From contig JAHRBS010000005.1 of assembly GCA_024305745.1 (NCBI GenBank), forward strand, positions 1,240,001 through 1,304,000: 64,000 nucleotides of DNA, given 5' to 3'. The stretch's first letter is position 1. Each line of letters begins with the position of its first letter. Below the pieces are notes generated by a model. That model did no database searches. It saw nothing but the letters and a program-made list of their open reading frames with translations, and was not told the DNA's origin. This DNA is from Polyporus tsugae (taxonomy: Eukaryota; Basidiomycota; Agaricomycetes; Polyporales; Polyporaceae). Both the position numbers and the translations under genes were made by a program. Shown piece after piece: positions 44,742 through 57,870 of this stretch.

Positions 44742-44989
44742 ATGTGTATTTGGAGGTCCTAGCGGTTGGAATACGGAATTGAATCGAGTCCTGGCGTATC
44801 GTAGCGTCGTGGTGGCGGTAAAGAGACAAGGGGTGCGGTACCGGTCGACTCGGGGCGGCGAGCAACCCAGAAATGACTTGGGCTTGGGCCCCTAGCTTAG
44901 GGTTATCTCAGCGATTTCTCCTGCTCCCCAGAATTCGATCTACCTTCGAACCTCTCTTCCTCTCCCCTCATTCCTAGTCCATCGTCGCG
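44742..44989. promoter_or_regulatory. Divergent promoter between GGPP synthase and GCN1
   Basis: 248 bp separate the two start codons. Within it lie a near-palindrome CCCTAGCTTAGGG (about 44890) and a CT-rich tract (CCTCTCTTCCTCTCCCC) just before the GCN1 ATG. Confidence 0.4.
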
Positions 44990-47900
44990 ATGGGGAGGTC
45001 TGAGATAGAGTCTTGGATAGCCTCTACCTCTAACGCAGCTGGCGATGTCGAAAACTCTCCCTCTGGTGGCTCGGGATGGCGAAGAGAAAACATTTTGACA
45101 GAGTGGCCAGGCTCTATGCTCGCGGCGCAAACAAGGCTCTTCGCCAGTAGCACGAAAGCTCGCATCCAGTTCCTCAGAGAGGAGCTACTTGTTCTGGCAA
45201 AACATGGAGGTGTGGTCGCTCCCAGTCCTTAGAACTTTGTGTGAATCACTCACCCGGATCGACATCTAGATCTCTCTCTGTCCCAGATCATGGATGTCTT
45301 CAAGCTTCTCACCTCCACCTACCCTCGCTATGTCGACGCGGAGTCGCGAGAGGCTGTAGAGACCGTAGGCATGGCCTTGGTCAGGAGAGACGAATTGCGC
45401 GGCACACCACAAGGCGAGTCGAACGAGAGCAAGTTTGGTGTGGTGGAGCAGGTTCTGGGCTGGATGGTGCAAGAGGTTGGGCGAATACAAAAGCGTCCCA
45501 GGTGAGTTTCAAATCTACTTCGCTCCGTATTACGTCTGTAACGTGCGCATCCCAGCTCCATCGCGGCCGTGGACATGTTCGTCCTCCTCAGTTGGTGCTG
45601 TGGATTGTACATTACGTGCCTAGAGTGCAGCCCCGACTTCCCCTCCAATCGCGCTTGGCCTGTTCTTCTCGGTGTCATGGCTTCTCTTGTCGATATGGTA
45701 CTCGACCCTTCCACCCGCGCGAAGAAGTCTATGCGGAAGAGTGCGCTGGTTCGGACAAGGCGCGCACTCCGACATGTGAGTTGTCCGGCATCTGCAGTTG
45801 GCCACGCTAACGCGTAAAAAAAGACCCCGGGAACCATCCCAGTCGCTATGAAGACTCTCCTTGGCTCAACGAAGACCTTGTCCACTCCAATAGCCGCAGT
45901 GCCACTCCTAGGTATCGCTGTCGACGTCACGCTGAGACTGAAAAATGTGAAGGACGAGAAGCTGAAGCAAATCGACCCAGCAATCAAGGTATGTACGGTA
46001 CCTGCACATGCGCACTGTAACTTTGTTGATTTTCTGGGTGTAGAACGATATCATTCAACTGTACACCAGTTCCATAGTGATGTCTAGGGCATCCGTCCCC
46101 TCGCACATATCCGTACGCCTCCTTCTCAATCCTCTATCATCGCAGTGCTTACGTTGTTCTAGACAGCGCTTCACGATTCCATCCATTCTTTGGTAACCGT
46201 TGAGGACTTCATCGGAACCGTTCTCCCGGCGATGGAGAAGGCGGTTTTGCGATCGCCAGAAATCTCGCTCAGTGGTAAGCGCAGAACATAACATATAGTG
46301 AGGGCCATATGATGACTGACTAGTATCCATAGTGATCGCGGATTTCCTCCCTGCTTATGACCACCCCGTGGATGGTGACGCGTTCCGACGACTACTTACA
46401 CCTGCGCTGAATAGTGCCAAGTCTTCGAACCCTGTCGTCCGGGCGAGCTCAATATCCCTGTTTAAGGTGCTCATTCGGCTAACTCAGGTCCCGGCCGATC
46501 TCGAGCACGCTGCGAATGAGCTCCTGAGCCTTCCAAAGTCTGGTAAGACCTCTGGTCCAGACCACCGCCAGGCGCTCTATACGATGCTCGGAGCTGTCCC
46601 ACCTGGCGCTGTATCTGCGTCTATCGCCGAGACTTCTCTTCCGCTGCTGGCGAAAGAAACTCATGACGCATCTGTATCTGTGCTTGCATCCTCTTTGATA
46701 CCTCATCTGGTGGCCTGCTTGAAATCAGGTGTCGCGCTGCCCGGAAATTCGAGCTCGGTGGCTGCCAAAGAGATGACGAATAGCAAGCCGGTCATTCGTC
46801 GGGCATTCTGCTCTCTCGTCGGAAGTGCGCTCTGGGAGCTGGGGAGCATAGAGTCTCCATCTGCACTCGAATTCGCGAAGGCGGTGGTACCATCCCTTGA
46901 AATCAACTTGAAGACCGTCGCAGCAAATCCGACCGGCGCGACTGCAGGGCCGCTTGAGGGCTATGTGGCTGCCGCGATCCTTCTCGGACCGCTCTCACGC
47001 TCGAAGCAATTCGGTATGTCCTTACATTATCCGTCTCGTTGTGAGAATGCTAATGATATCCCTTTCGCTGTTTTGCCTTGCAGACAGCGTCATTTCGAAC
47101 AATGCTACACTTCAATCGCTATCTGCTTCGAGCCCTAAGCCATCGTTCCTCTTGTGGGATAGGGTATATCAAAAGCTGAGCTTGGAGGAAGAAGAGACGT
47201 GGTTGCTTCGCGCCGCTGAGGCTGTTCTCGCGTTCTTCAAGGACGACATTCTGCCCAATGAGCAGTCCCGGTTCGTGCATTAATCAGCGCGTCTTTTCTT
47301 CTGCTCATCTTTAATTCCATCTTCAGGATGATGCTGGGTTCGATTTTCCTCCAGCTCTCCGTCGAGAGCTCTTCGTCAACTGTCCGACGCACTGCCCTCA
47401 GCACCATAGAGCGCCTCGCCGCTACGCTGCCCGAGCATATAAACCTCGCAAGCGTTTCCGCAGCTTCCGCCTACGTCTCGAAGGAGAAGACCCCGGCGAA
47501 AGCTGCAGGTTCGGACGAGCAGGAGGCTTCGACGAGCAGGGAGGCGCGCCTTCCGACCTTCATGCTCGCGTGTGCGGCGTTTGCCGAGGACTGCCCTGCG
47601 GATATCAAACAACGGCTTCTGTGGGACTGGGTCTTGGTCGCGCACCATCCTGGGCCGTGTAAGTCACCTATGATTGATTCGAGATAGATGAAGATGCTGA
47701 CTGTCCGTCAGCCGGAAACGTCCGCCAGGTCTGGATTGAGCTCTGCCAGAAGGCGCGCGTTGACCCTCACGAGCTTGTCTCCTTACACACCGAAGCTGTC
47801 TTGGCGAAGGTCTTCAGCGCGGTCAATGTTGCGTCGAAGGCATGTAGAATCCACCACAACCATGTGCATTGTTATGCTGACGGGCCATGTAGCCGCTGAC

Positions 47901-50900
47901 GGGCTTCGCTGAGGCAGGATACAGAGCGATCACCACTCTCGTGTTCGTCGCTCCCGACGCCGTGCTCCCAAAGGTGGTTGAAAAGATCGGCGCTGACCTC
48001 AAGGCGGACGACGTGCAGTCGTTGACTGACGAGGACCTTAGTATCTGGGCCACAGCCGAAGGACAGACGTTCGTCGACGGTATGAATCCACCTTGTAAAC
48101 TGAGTGTTCGATTAGGTTAACGCGCCCTTTGACAGTGCTCTCCAACAAGAAGGAAGAGGCGCCGCAGAAGAAAGGCAAAGGCTACAAGGATGCCCAGTGG
48201 GAAGCCGAAGTGCGCAAGTCCCTCGCGAGCAAGAAAGCTTCGTCGTCGGGCACGCTGTCGAAACAGGATCAAGTGCTCGTTAACGTCCAACTCGAGAAGG
48301 AGGCCGGCATCCGCGAACGTGTCAACGTTGTGAAGGCGAAGTTGGAGCAAGGGCTGCAGCTTGTTCGCAGCCTGGTACTGGCACGCGTTGAACAATTGCG
48401 CACTTTTGTATCGTCGCTTGCATCGCTGTTGCGCGAAGGCGCGTTTGGGAGGGCTGTCACGCTCGTCGGGGATGCATCGTTTGAGACCTACCTAGTGAGT
48501 AACTCGGGTACTGGTAACATTGTACGATTCTGACGCTTGAGGGATAGCTGTTGTCGGAGTGTTGTTCAGACCGTCTGGATACCTACAAGAAGTGGGTCGG
48601 TGTTGCCGCTCTGCGGAGCTCCGAAGTGGAGGGTATCCCAGAAGACTACACTCTGGAACCACTCAACTGTGCGTTTATCGTTCGATTTGGTTGCTCCATG
48701 CGTTCTAACTTTCTGCTGGCTAGCTCTTGTGATCCGAGTCTTGTACCGGCTTCGAACTCTATCTGAGCAGACACCGTTCGACGCCGCCACGTACGGGTAC
48801 GCATCTCCTCTCCTCGGCCAGGTCCTCGCGAAAGGTGGCATAGCGATTGGCGAAGAAGACGATCCTCTCGAGCAGATTGCTTTGTCGCTGGACATTATCA
48901 AGTTTCATTGTGGCGAATGTGAGTCGATCGGTCGTATATGTTCGGAGGTGCAAAGCTGACCGTACGATAGTTTCCGATGTTGCGTTCCCTAGGACGGAAA
49001 CTGTTCGCGACCTCATCCATGCGATCCGAAACCAGCCTAAGCTCGCCAAGGATGCGAATTCTGCGCTCATCGACCTCGGGCAGGCTATACAGGAGAACGC
49101 GACCCGAGAGGAGACCGGTGCACTATTACGCGGCACGCTGTACCAGGAAGTCTACGTGAGGACTTCCTGCCTTCAAACCTTGCAGGTACGTACGAGAGGT
49201 TGAAGCTCTTGTGTCGCTGTCTAAAATATCTTCCAGCCGTTCGATCTTACCGACTACGATTGGTCTCCCGAGCTCTGGATCGCATTCCATGACGAGGATG
49301 AGCAGAACGCTCGCCTGGCGAGCCAGGTCTGGGAAGACAACGGGTTGGACGTTCCGGACACATTCTTGCAAGACCTCCTGCCATACCTGGGTTAGTATTC
49401 TGGTAAAGCCATACAAAGATCATATCACTGACTCATGTATCTAGAACACGAGAACGCCTGCGTCCGCTCGGCATCAGCCTCCGCGCTGGCTGACGCTGTC
49501 ATTGAGTACTGGTCGGGCTCAATCAGCAAGGTCCTTTCAACACTGCAAGACTTCTACCGCGAGAAGGTATGTCAACATCTTGAATGATCCGGGACGGGGA
49601 TTGACATTCTGGTAGGCCAAGTTCCTGGCCCCCGAGTTTGACCAATATGTAAGTAGCAATAGTTCGGTGAAGAACGCTATGACTGACTTCAACTTAGGGG
49701 ATGCTCATCGCCTCGAGTATTGGTCGTACAGACCCTTGGCCAGCACGAGTGGCGCTTTCCCAAACTTTTGAGCTGCTCGCTCCAGCATTCACTCCCGAGG
49801 ACGTTGAGCCTTTCTTCAAGTTCTTGATTCAAGACAAGGCGCTCGGCGACCGGCATTCAGATGTCCGTCGCGGTATGCTCCGTTGCGGAACCGCAGTGGC
49901 CGACCTTCACGGGTCCGCTCGGCTGCCTGAGCTTATCGCTATGTTCGAGGCCGAGCTTGCGAGCGCAGGTACTGCTACGGAGGAATCTGACCAGATCAAA
50001 GAAGCCGTCGTCATCCTCATTGGTCGCGTTGCCAGACACTTGGACCCATCCGATGCTCGTCTACCTGTCATCGTCGAGCGGTTAGTGGGAGCTCTGAAAA
50101 CTCCAGCCGAACAGGTCCAGCTGGCCGTCTCCGAGTGCCTGTCGCCTCTTGTCAAGGTCCTAAAGTCACCACCTTCGCAACTGGTAGACCGACTTTTGGA
50201 CGAGCTGTGCAATTCCCCGTCGTATGCCGCTCGCCGTGGCGCCGCGTACGGCCTTGCCGGTGTCGTCAAAGGCCTGGGTATTTCTGCGATCAAGGAGTAC
50301 AAGATCATCGATCGACTTCGCGAGGCTGCAGACGACAAGAAGCGGTTCGAACCTCGTCAGGGCGCGATGTTCGCCTTCGAGACATTCACAAGTACTCTTG
50401 GACGCTTGTTCGAGCCCTACGTCATCCACATTCTTCCTCTACTGCTTTCTTCATTTGGTGATGGCACTCCCGACGTCCGTGACGCGACACAAGACACTGC
50501 CCGTGTCATCATGGCCAATGTGTCAGGCTACGGTCTGAAGACGGTTCTGCCTTCGTTGCTCTCTGGTCTCGACGAGAAGCAGTGGCGGACGAAAAAGGGC
50601 TCCATCGAGCTCCTTGGTATGATGGCGTACTGTGCCCCGAAACAGTTGTCCCAGTCGCTACCAATCGTCATCCCTCGCTTAACCGGAGTCTTGACGGACT
50701 CGCACGCACAAGTCCGTGTTGCTGCGAACAAGTCGCTCAAGCAGTTCGGCGAGGTTATCAGCAACCCTGAGATCCAGTCGCTCGTGCCTGTCTTCCTAAA
50801 GGCAATGGTAGATCCTGCGAAGACGTCGAACGCGCTATCCGCTCTCATCAAGACTTCTTTCATGCACTACATCGATCACTCCTCTTTGGCTTTGGTAAGC

Positions 50901-53900
50901 TACAGCTATGTGTACTATGGATACCCTGCTGACCACTTTGCAGGTCATCCCCATCATTGAACGTGGTCTCCGAGAACGTGGTGCCGATACTAAGAAAAAG
51001 GCTGCCCAGATCGTCGGAAATCTCGCTTCGCTCACCGACTCCAAGGATTTTGTTCCTTACCTATCGCGCCTTCTCCCTATGGTGCACATCGTTCTTGTTG
51101 ACCCAGTACCGGAAGCGAGAGCCACTGCAGCAAAAGCGCTCGGTACTCTTGTCGAGCGACTTGGAGAACTCAACTTCCCCGATCTCGTTCCTGGATTGTT
51201 GCGTACTCTCAAGACCGATACCTCCGGTGTGGATAGGCAGGGAGCGGCGCAGGGTCTGTCCGAGGTTTTGGCGGCCCTTGGAATGGAGCGCATGGAGGGT
51301 CTGCTGCCCGACATTATCACGAACGCACAGTCTCCTCGTAGCACAGTGAGGGAAGGTTTCATGTCTCTGCTCGTCTTCCTTCCCGCAACGTTTGGAGCGC
51401 GTTTCCAGCCTCACCTCCCCAAGATTATTCCTCCAATCCTCAACGGTCTCTCCGATTCCGAAGACTATGTGCGCGAAGCTGCGATGCGTGCAGGTCGTAT
51501 GATGGTGACGAACTACTCAAGCAAAGCTATCGATTTACTTCTTCCGGAGCTTGAGCGTGGGATGTTCGACTCTGGCTGGCGTATCCGGGTATGTCCTTCA
51601 TCGCTTTTATCTCGCCACGTCACTCACCATGGATTAGCAATCCTCCATTACGCTGGTCGGAGAGTTGCTGTTCAAGGTGTCTGGAATCAGCGGGAAGGCC
51701 GAGATTGAGGAGGACGAAGAGGCGGAAGAGACGGTCCTGGCGGATTCGTCCCGCAAGGCGCTTGTCGAGGTTCTCGGTGTCGACCGCCGTGACCGCATTC
51801 TTGCCGCCCTTTACTTGGCTCGCCAGGATGCTGTTAATGTTGTTCGTCAGTCGTCGGTGCACATCTGGAAGGCTTTGGTGCACAATACACCCAGGACTGG
51901 TGAGATGTCAACATCCCCTTTGCATTTAACTGAGGACGCTAATGCAGACTGTGTAGTTCGCGAGATCTTGCCAGAGCTCATCCAGCGGATCATCCTCTTA
52001 CTCACCGACGACGAAATGGATCAAGCCGATGTATGTAACCCACCTGTTCGATTGTTACAGCGTCTCATTTATGGTATAGACTGCTGCTCGTACTGTCACC
52101 GAAATCTGCAGGAAATCCGGAGACAAGGTTTTGTCCGAAGTTCTCAGCATACTTCGCACGAACTCGACTTCGTCGGACCCACGCAAGCGCGAAGGTGTAT
52201 GCCTCATGCTGTGCGAGCTCATGTGGGTGCTTTTCCCATGTGGTTATTTCTTCCCTCATCCGTGCCACTAGGTTGAGTACCACCGACAACCAGAGAGAAG
52301 ACCAAGAGGACGAGATTATCGCAATGGTCCGTGCATCTTTGGTCGACGACGAGGCCAACGTTCGCTCTGCTGCAGCCAAGTCGTTCGATACATTGCAAGA
52401 ACACATCGGTGCAAGGGCCATCGATGAGACCATTCCAACTCTGCTGGAAGCGCTTCGTCAACCGGGTCAAAGTTCTGGAACCGCTTTGCAAGCACTCAAG
52501 GAAGTCATGGCTGTGAGCACTCTTCTCTATCCTCATCGGTTCATCGCATTTATGGAATTCATCTAGGTCCGCGCGTCCACTGTGTTCCCTATCCTCATTC
52601 CTACCCTCACGGCTCTCCCCATGTCTGCCTTCAATGCGCGCGCCTTGGCCTCTCTGGTGTCAGTTGCAGGCGCGGCGTTGAGCAGGCGCTTGAATGTCAT
52701 TCTCAATGCGCTTGTGAAGATGCACGAGGGCAAGGAGGTCCAAGAAGACGAGGAGTTGAAAGAAGCGATCGACGAGGCGACTCACGCGCTATTGTCGTCT
52801 GTCTCTGATGCCGAAGGGCTCAACGTCCTCGAGCTTGTACTTCTGGAATGGTCAGTGACACATATGATCCATGCAGACAAGGCTAACCCCATGTTAGGTC
52901 CAAGGCCGATTCTGTGAAGCGCCGTGTTAGCAGTTGCGAACTGTTCGCCATATTCTGCGAAGAGTCGGAGCTTGATTCATCACTCTACCGCGTTGACTGG
53001 ATCCGTCAGCTCGTCTCGCTCTTCGACGATAAGGAAGTTTCGGTGCACACCGCCGCTTGGCATGCGCTAGACGTATTCGTCAAGTCGGTACCTAAGGACG
53101 AGCTCGAACCTCTTGTGGTACCCCTCCGTCGCACCATCGAGAGTACAGGCGCTCCAGGCACCTATGTCCCCGGTTTCAGCCTGCCGAAGGGTGTGTCGCC
53201 CACCGTGCCCATCATCATTGCGGGTCTTACCACCGGAAGCAACGAGCAACGCGAGCAGGCTGCGTACGCCATCGGCGACCTCGTCGAGCGTACTGAAGAG
53301 GCTGCGATCAAGCCGTTCGTCGTACAATTCACTGGACCGCTCATTCGTGTTGCCACCCAAGCGACGACGTACCCGCCGGCCGTCAAGAGCGCCATCCTCA
53401 GCGCGCTCACAACGATGTTGGACCGCATCCCCACTTTCGTCAAGCCCTTCTTCCCTCAGCTCCAGAGGACATTCGTCAAGAGTGCTAGCGATCCCGCAAG
53501 TCTGGCTGTGCGCAACAGAGCCGTGCAAGCGCTTGGAGCGCTCATGAAGCACCAGCCCCGTGTGGATCCTGTCGTGACCGAGCTCGTCACCGGTGCAAAG
53601 AACAATGAAGAGGACATCGCAACGAGCTTGGTATTGGCATTGGCTCGCGTCGTCCGCAGCGCTGGAAACAATGTCGGGGAGAAGGCGCGCGAGGCTTGCG
53701 TAGAGCTTGTCACGGAGTCGTTCAAGAAGCCGCATGATGGTTCGTGATGGCTTTCATTCCCTCCATGGTCAGCGTTCTCACATCTTCACCACAGACTCAT
53801 CCTCTCGTTCTACTGCGGCTTTGTTCGCGTCGCTTTCCATCTTTGGGGACCTCGTCAAGCCCCTAATCTCGTGCGTTGTGTCCAATTATCGAGCCGTGCG

Positions 53901-54177
53901 CTGCCTCTAACTCGTTGATTCCAGCGCGCACTTGGTTGCTGGCACCCCGCCGTCCGCGCTTGCCTCTCATTGCATTCGCGCAGTCGTCCTCCCGGATGAT
54001 GAAGATGACATAGTCGAGGGACCGAACGTCTTCCAGCAACTCGGCCTGCTTCGCAAGGTGGCCCGGAAGGCGCAGGAGAGCGCTGCAAACGAAAAGCAGT
54101 CCATCGCGCGCCCCGCGCGCGAGGCTAGGGACGCGCTCAAGGCGTTGGGCGACGACGCTTTGCAAGGACTGTTCTGA
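44990..54177 (+). CDS. GCN1: Translational activator GCN1 (HEAT-repeat protein)
   Basis: Giant cytosolic HEAT/armadillo protein that binds stalled and collided ribosomes and activates the eIF2-alpha kinase Gcn2 in amino-acid starvation. More than 20 exons with short introns, about 2,600 aa, matching fungal GCN1. The N-terminal region carries generic HEAT repeats. An eEF3-like charged segment EAPQKKGKGYKDAQWEAEVR lies at about 48150. The diagnostic central region includes SPSYAARRGAAYGLAGVVKG, DKKRFEPRQGAMFAFE, GLKTVLPSLLSGLDEKQWRT, KKGSIELLGMMAYCAPKQL, PRLTGVLTDSHAQVR, VDRQGAAQGLSEVLAALG and SPRSTVREGFMSLLVFLP (RWD-binding part). The C-terminus runs to EARDALKALGDDALQGLF. Some exons are very small (for example AKFLAPEFDQY near 49620). 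No internal stops were found on the spliced path. Confidence 0.95.
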
Positions 54178-54474
54178 TTCGTCGATTCTGACTGTAGCGA
54201 AATTACTCTCTTCCCGTCCGAACTTGACATGGACTCCCCGCGCACTTGAACACCTCGCTTTCATGCTTTGCGTCCGGCGTTGTGGTGGTTGTATAATCAT
54301 TGTCATACAAGTTGTAGCCGACATCACGAATCCATCGTTTAATATCTAACATTCTAGTCTAAGTCTATCGTGCGGGCCATCGAGCATCAAGCCCCGAGTC
54401 GTAAGGTCTACAGTAGTCTAATCTATACGAGTCCATCCCCGGATCCAAAAGGTATAAAACAACGATCAAAGTGG

Positions 54475-56911
54475 TCAGACGTTCTCCTCACCGAACGTCT
54501 TGTCCTTTTCGTGAGCCGCCACCGCTTCAGGAGCCTCCTCAACCACGCTCGCCTTCTCCGCCGCCAGGGCCTCCTCGATCGCCTTCTGCTTCAGCACCTC
54601 CTCGTCGCCCCGCGTCAGGTCGATATGGCGGATGAGCACGACTGCAGCGACGGTAGCGACGGCGTTCAGCGCCGTGTTCAGGATGAACAGCGTCCGGAAG
54701 CCGCGGATGTACGCGCCGAGGATGCGCTCCGCGACGGCGGCGGAGATGCCGAGGTCCGCGAGGCTCGACGCGGACGCGGACGTGCGCGCGCCGAGGATCG
54801 TCGGGTCGTCGACGATCTTGGAGATCGTGGCGGGGGCGAGGTGCAGGGCGCTCATGGTGTGGCGGAGGGTGTTGTTGATGATTGTCGCGCCGATCGCGAG
54901 GGAGAAGGTGCCGCCGAGGAGACGAATGAACTGGTTGGGTAAGACGTGAGATGCGGACGGATATGGAACTGGAATATAGTAGGAGGGTATGGGAAGCGGA
55001 GCAGATGATACTTACGTTGCGGACGGCGGTGACGACCGACATGTCCCGGCGAGACACGCTCGCCTGCGCAGCGACCGTGGTGGTTTGCAAGGTCTGGGGG
55101 AGCGTGCGTTGCGTCAAGTGTTATGTCACATCATCGATCGACACATGGGACTCACTCCTCCGGCTCCAGTGCCAGCGATGAGCATGTAGAACACGAGCAA
55201 CCCCTTGGGCGTAGAGGGCGTGACGGTTGAGAGGCACCCGCACCCGACGGTCCAAATGGCGAAACCGCAGTAGATATTGGTCTACACAACATAAGCAGTT
55301 TCATCAACACTGCGAAGATCAGCGGGCGGACGCAAACGTACTCGGTACCTCCCCGTTCTGCTAATCATTTGTCCCTGGAAGACGTAAAATGAGTCCCTGG
55401 CTTGGCTCAAGGTCGAAGATGCCCACCGTGATGAAACTCGCGAGAGTCTGGCTGACAAGTACGGGGAGAAGGAAGACACCAGAGCGGACAGCAGAGTAGC
55501 TCAACGCAACCTGGAAGTATTGCGGGAGGTAGAAGAGGGAGGAGTAGAACACGACCCCGCTGATGATCAACGGTCAGATGACATTCCATTCACGAATGTT
55601 TGCGCAGAATTTGCTCACTTGATGAACATCGTGATGTACACCCCCGTAATGGTCACCTGCTTGAAGATGTACACTAATCTTGATGTTAAGCCATATTTCC
55701 TGGTCAGATAACGACGAGGGAAACTCACTCGGGATGATCGGGAGTCGTGCTCCCTTCCACTCCCAGAGGCAGAACAGAGCGACAACCAGAGCGCCAGAAA
55801 AAAGTGGTGCCAGAACCACCGGCGAGGTCCACGGAAATGTAACACCTCCCTGGAAACTCACGGTTAAACACACATTCGCAACGTGGTTGAAGAAGACATA
55901 CCCAGATGAGCGGGAGGATAACCAGCGTACACCCGCCGAGCGTCAGGACCGTGCCGAGGTAGTCCACCACCGCGAGCTTCTTCCCGAAATTGCCCTCCAC
56001 CGGCTTCAGCGGCAGCACCAATAGAACGAAGATTGCTGCGCAGAGCGAGACGGGGAGCGTGACCCAGAAGCACCACCTCCAGCCCGCCTTCTCGGCAAGA
56101 ACGCCTCCCAGGAGCGGCCCGACGGCGAAGCCAAACGCGACCACGACGCCAATAATACCTTGGTACTTCCCACTGAATCAAAAAAAACCATTGAGCACCC
56201 TCGCGCCTCATCTTACATCGATGCTTGTCGTCAAATTCGACACTCACCGATCACGGAGCGATACGACGTCGGAGATCACGATCTGCGCCATGCTCACGAT
56301 GCCACCTCCCCCAACACCGGCGACGCCCCGGAGGACGATAAGCTGGATGATCGTACGCGAAAACCCCGCGGCGAGCGAGCCGACCATGAATATGCCCATC
56401 GCGAGGCAGAGCGCGACCTTTCGGCCGAAGATGTCGCTAAAGCGCCCGTCTGTGTGGAGGAAGAATGGAGCGGCGCAATCAGCATAGAGTCAGAGCCGGT
56501 ACACGTGGGGGTGGTGCGTATCAAAACTTTATCTCTGGAGTGGGTGTGGGACTCCGATGGGGTCGCCGAAAGAGCGCGGGGTTTATGGGCACACGACTAC
56601 TCACAGAGCGGCTGGAAGGCAGTCGAGGTGAGAAAGTAGGCGGAGGGCACCCAGGAGACGACGGAGCCGGCATTAAAGGCGGCTGAGATGGTCGGGAGGG
56701 CCGTCGCGACGATTGTCGAGTCTAGGCAGGAGACGAGGATGCAAAGCGCGAGTCCGAAGAAGACGGCCATGACCTTCTTCCGCGGGAGCAGGTTCGTCTG
56801 GTCTGTCAGGGAGACAGTCTCAGAGCGCGGGTCTGCAACGGTGGTCGCATCGTCGTGGAGGTCTGGGGTCGCAGATCGGGGAGTCGATACCGCGGTTTCG
56901 AGGCCAGCCAT
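54475..56911 (-). CDS. MFS multidrug transporter, DHA2-like (14-span)
   Basis: Proton-driven major facilitator efflux or vacuolar transporter of the plasma or vacuolar membrane, about 560-600 aa over roughly nine exons. After an N-terminal hydrophilic stretch come AVFFGLALCILVSCLDSTIV and ATALPTISAAFNAGS (span 1 with the LDSTIVATALP motif). These are followed by SDIFGRKVALCLAMGIFMVG, GRGVAG-type VLRGVAGVGGGGIVSMAQI, VGPLLGGVLAEKAGWRWCFW (motif C plus WRWCFW) and GVVFYSSLFYLPQYFQVALS. The last exon holds IRLLGGTFSLAIGATIINNT, RGFRTLFILNTALNAVATVA and a charged tail ending KDKTFGEENV. This is the DHA2 pattern. The substrate is unknown and no cluster partner suggests one. Confidence 0.88.
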
Positions 56912-57870
56912 GGGGAGGGGAAGGGAGGAGAGGGGAAGAAGGGTTTGGGGCCGAGCTGCAGGAGGCCGTCTGGTCTATAAAGGCAGAGCTTGCAGAGGAG
57001 CGAGGATGCTGCTGTGGTGAAGGTCATCTGCCTCCCTCTGAGCACAATGTTTTAACATAGAACTAGAAGGCGCGCCCATAAGGTTTGAGGTGAAATTTGT
57101 ACGTCACGGAACAGGCAACCGCATAGTCCTATGCGAATCATTGGCCTCCGCCTGGACGAACGGAGTCAAAGGGCCGGAGGGAAGACGTATCCACCTGATG
57201 TGTTACACGCACTCGGCAGGCGCTGCCGAGGGTGCTGGTGTATGGGTGTGCAACTGTGCTGCTTCTAAGTATGGGCCACGGCGCGCTGGGATGAGCCTCG
57301 TGTGCAAAATTCCGAACGCTTCGGTACTTACGGCCGATGGAGTGGAGCGCCGCCGGAGAAATCGTGGAGAATCTAGAGCGGCATAGACCAGTCTATAGGA
57401 TAACAAGAGGTTTCAAGGCGGGGCGACAATACCCTCTCCCGGTACCACTTCCGAAAGTAAGTTGAAGTTGAACTTAGGCGCGGTCGCTTACGCTACGTAC
57501 GTGTGGCTGTGCCAGATGCCATCGACGGAAAAGGCAAGTCCGTGCTCTCTGCGGGGAACAGCAACATCGAGCCACGAAATTGAACCAGAAGACATCGTTA
57601 TATGAAAGATAAATCCGTACAATATTGAGGTCGTGAACGGGAGACGATACCAGCTACTATAAATCAACGGTAATACGTGACAGGTATGTACATCATTAAC
57701 GGAGACGATACTATTCGAACATTAACACATTAAACCATTAACACCGGTAGGTCCGAGTCCAGGCGGTGACTAGCGATTATACGACGATTAAGGTCATGTA
57801 CACGAATTGTAGTAGGTATATATATATCGTGAAGAGAATAATGAATGTGAACGGGGCGGGCGTAACATAT
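56912..57870. other. Intergenic between MFS transporter and HMG-box gene
   Basis: Holds the upstream region of the minus-strand transporter and the 3' flank of the HMG-box gene. A/T-rich part with (TA)n near 57815. No ORF is supported; the 98-codon plus ORF at 57090-57386 has no family features. Confidence 0.4.
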
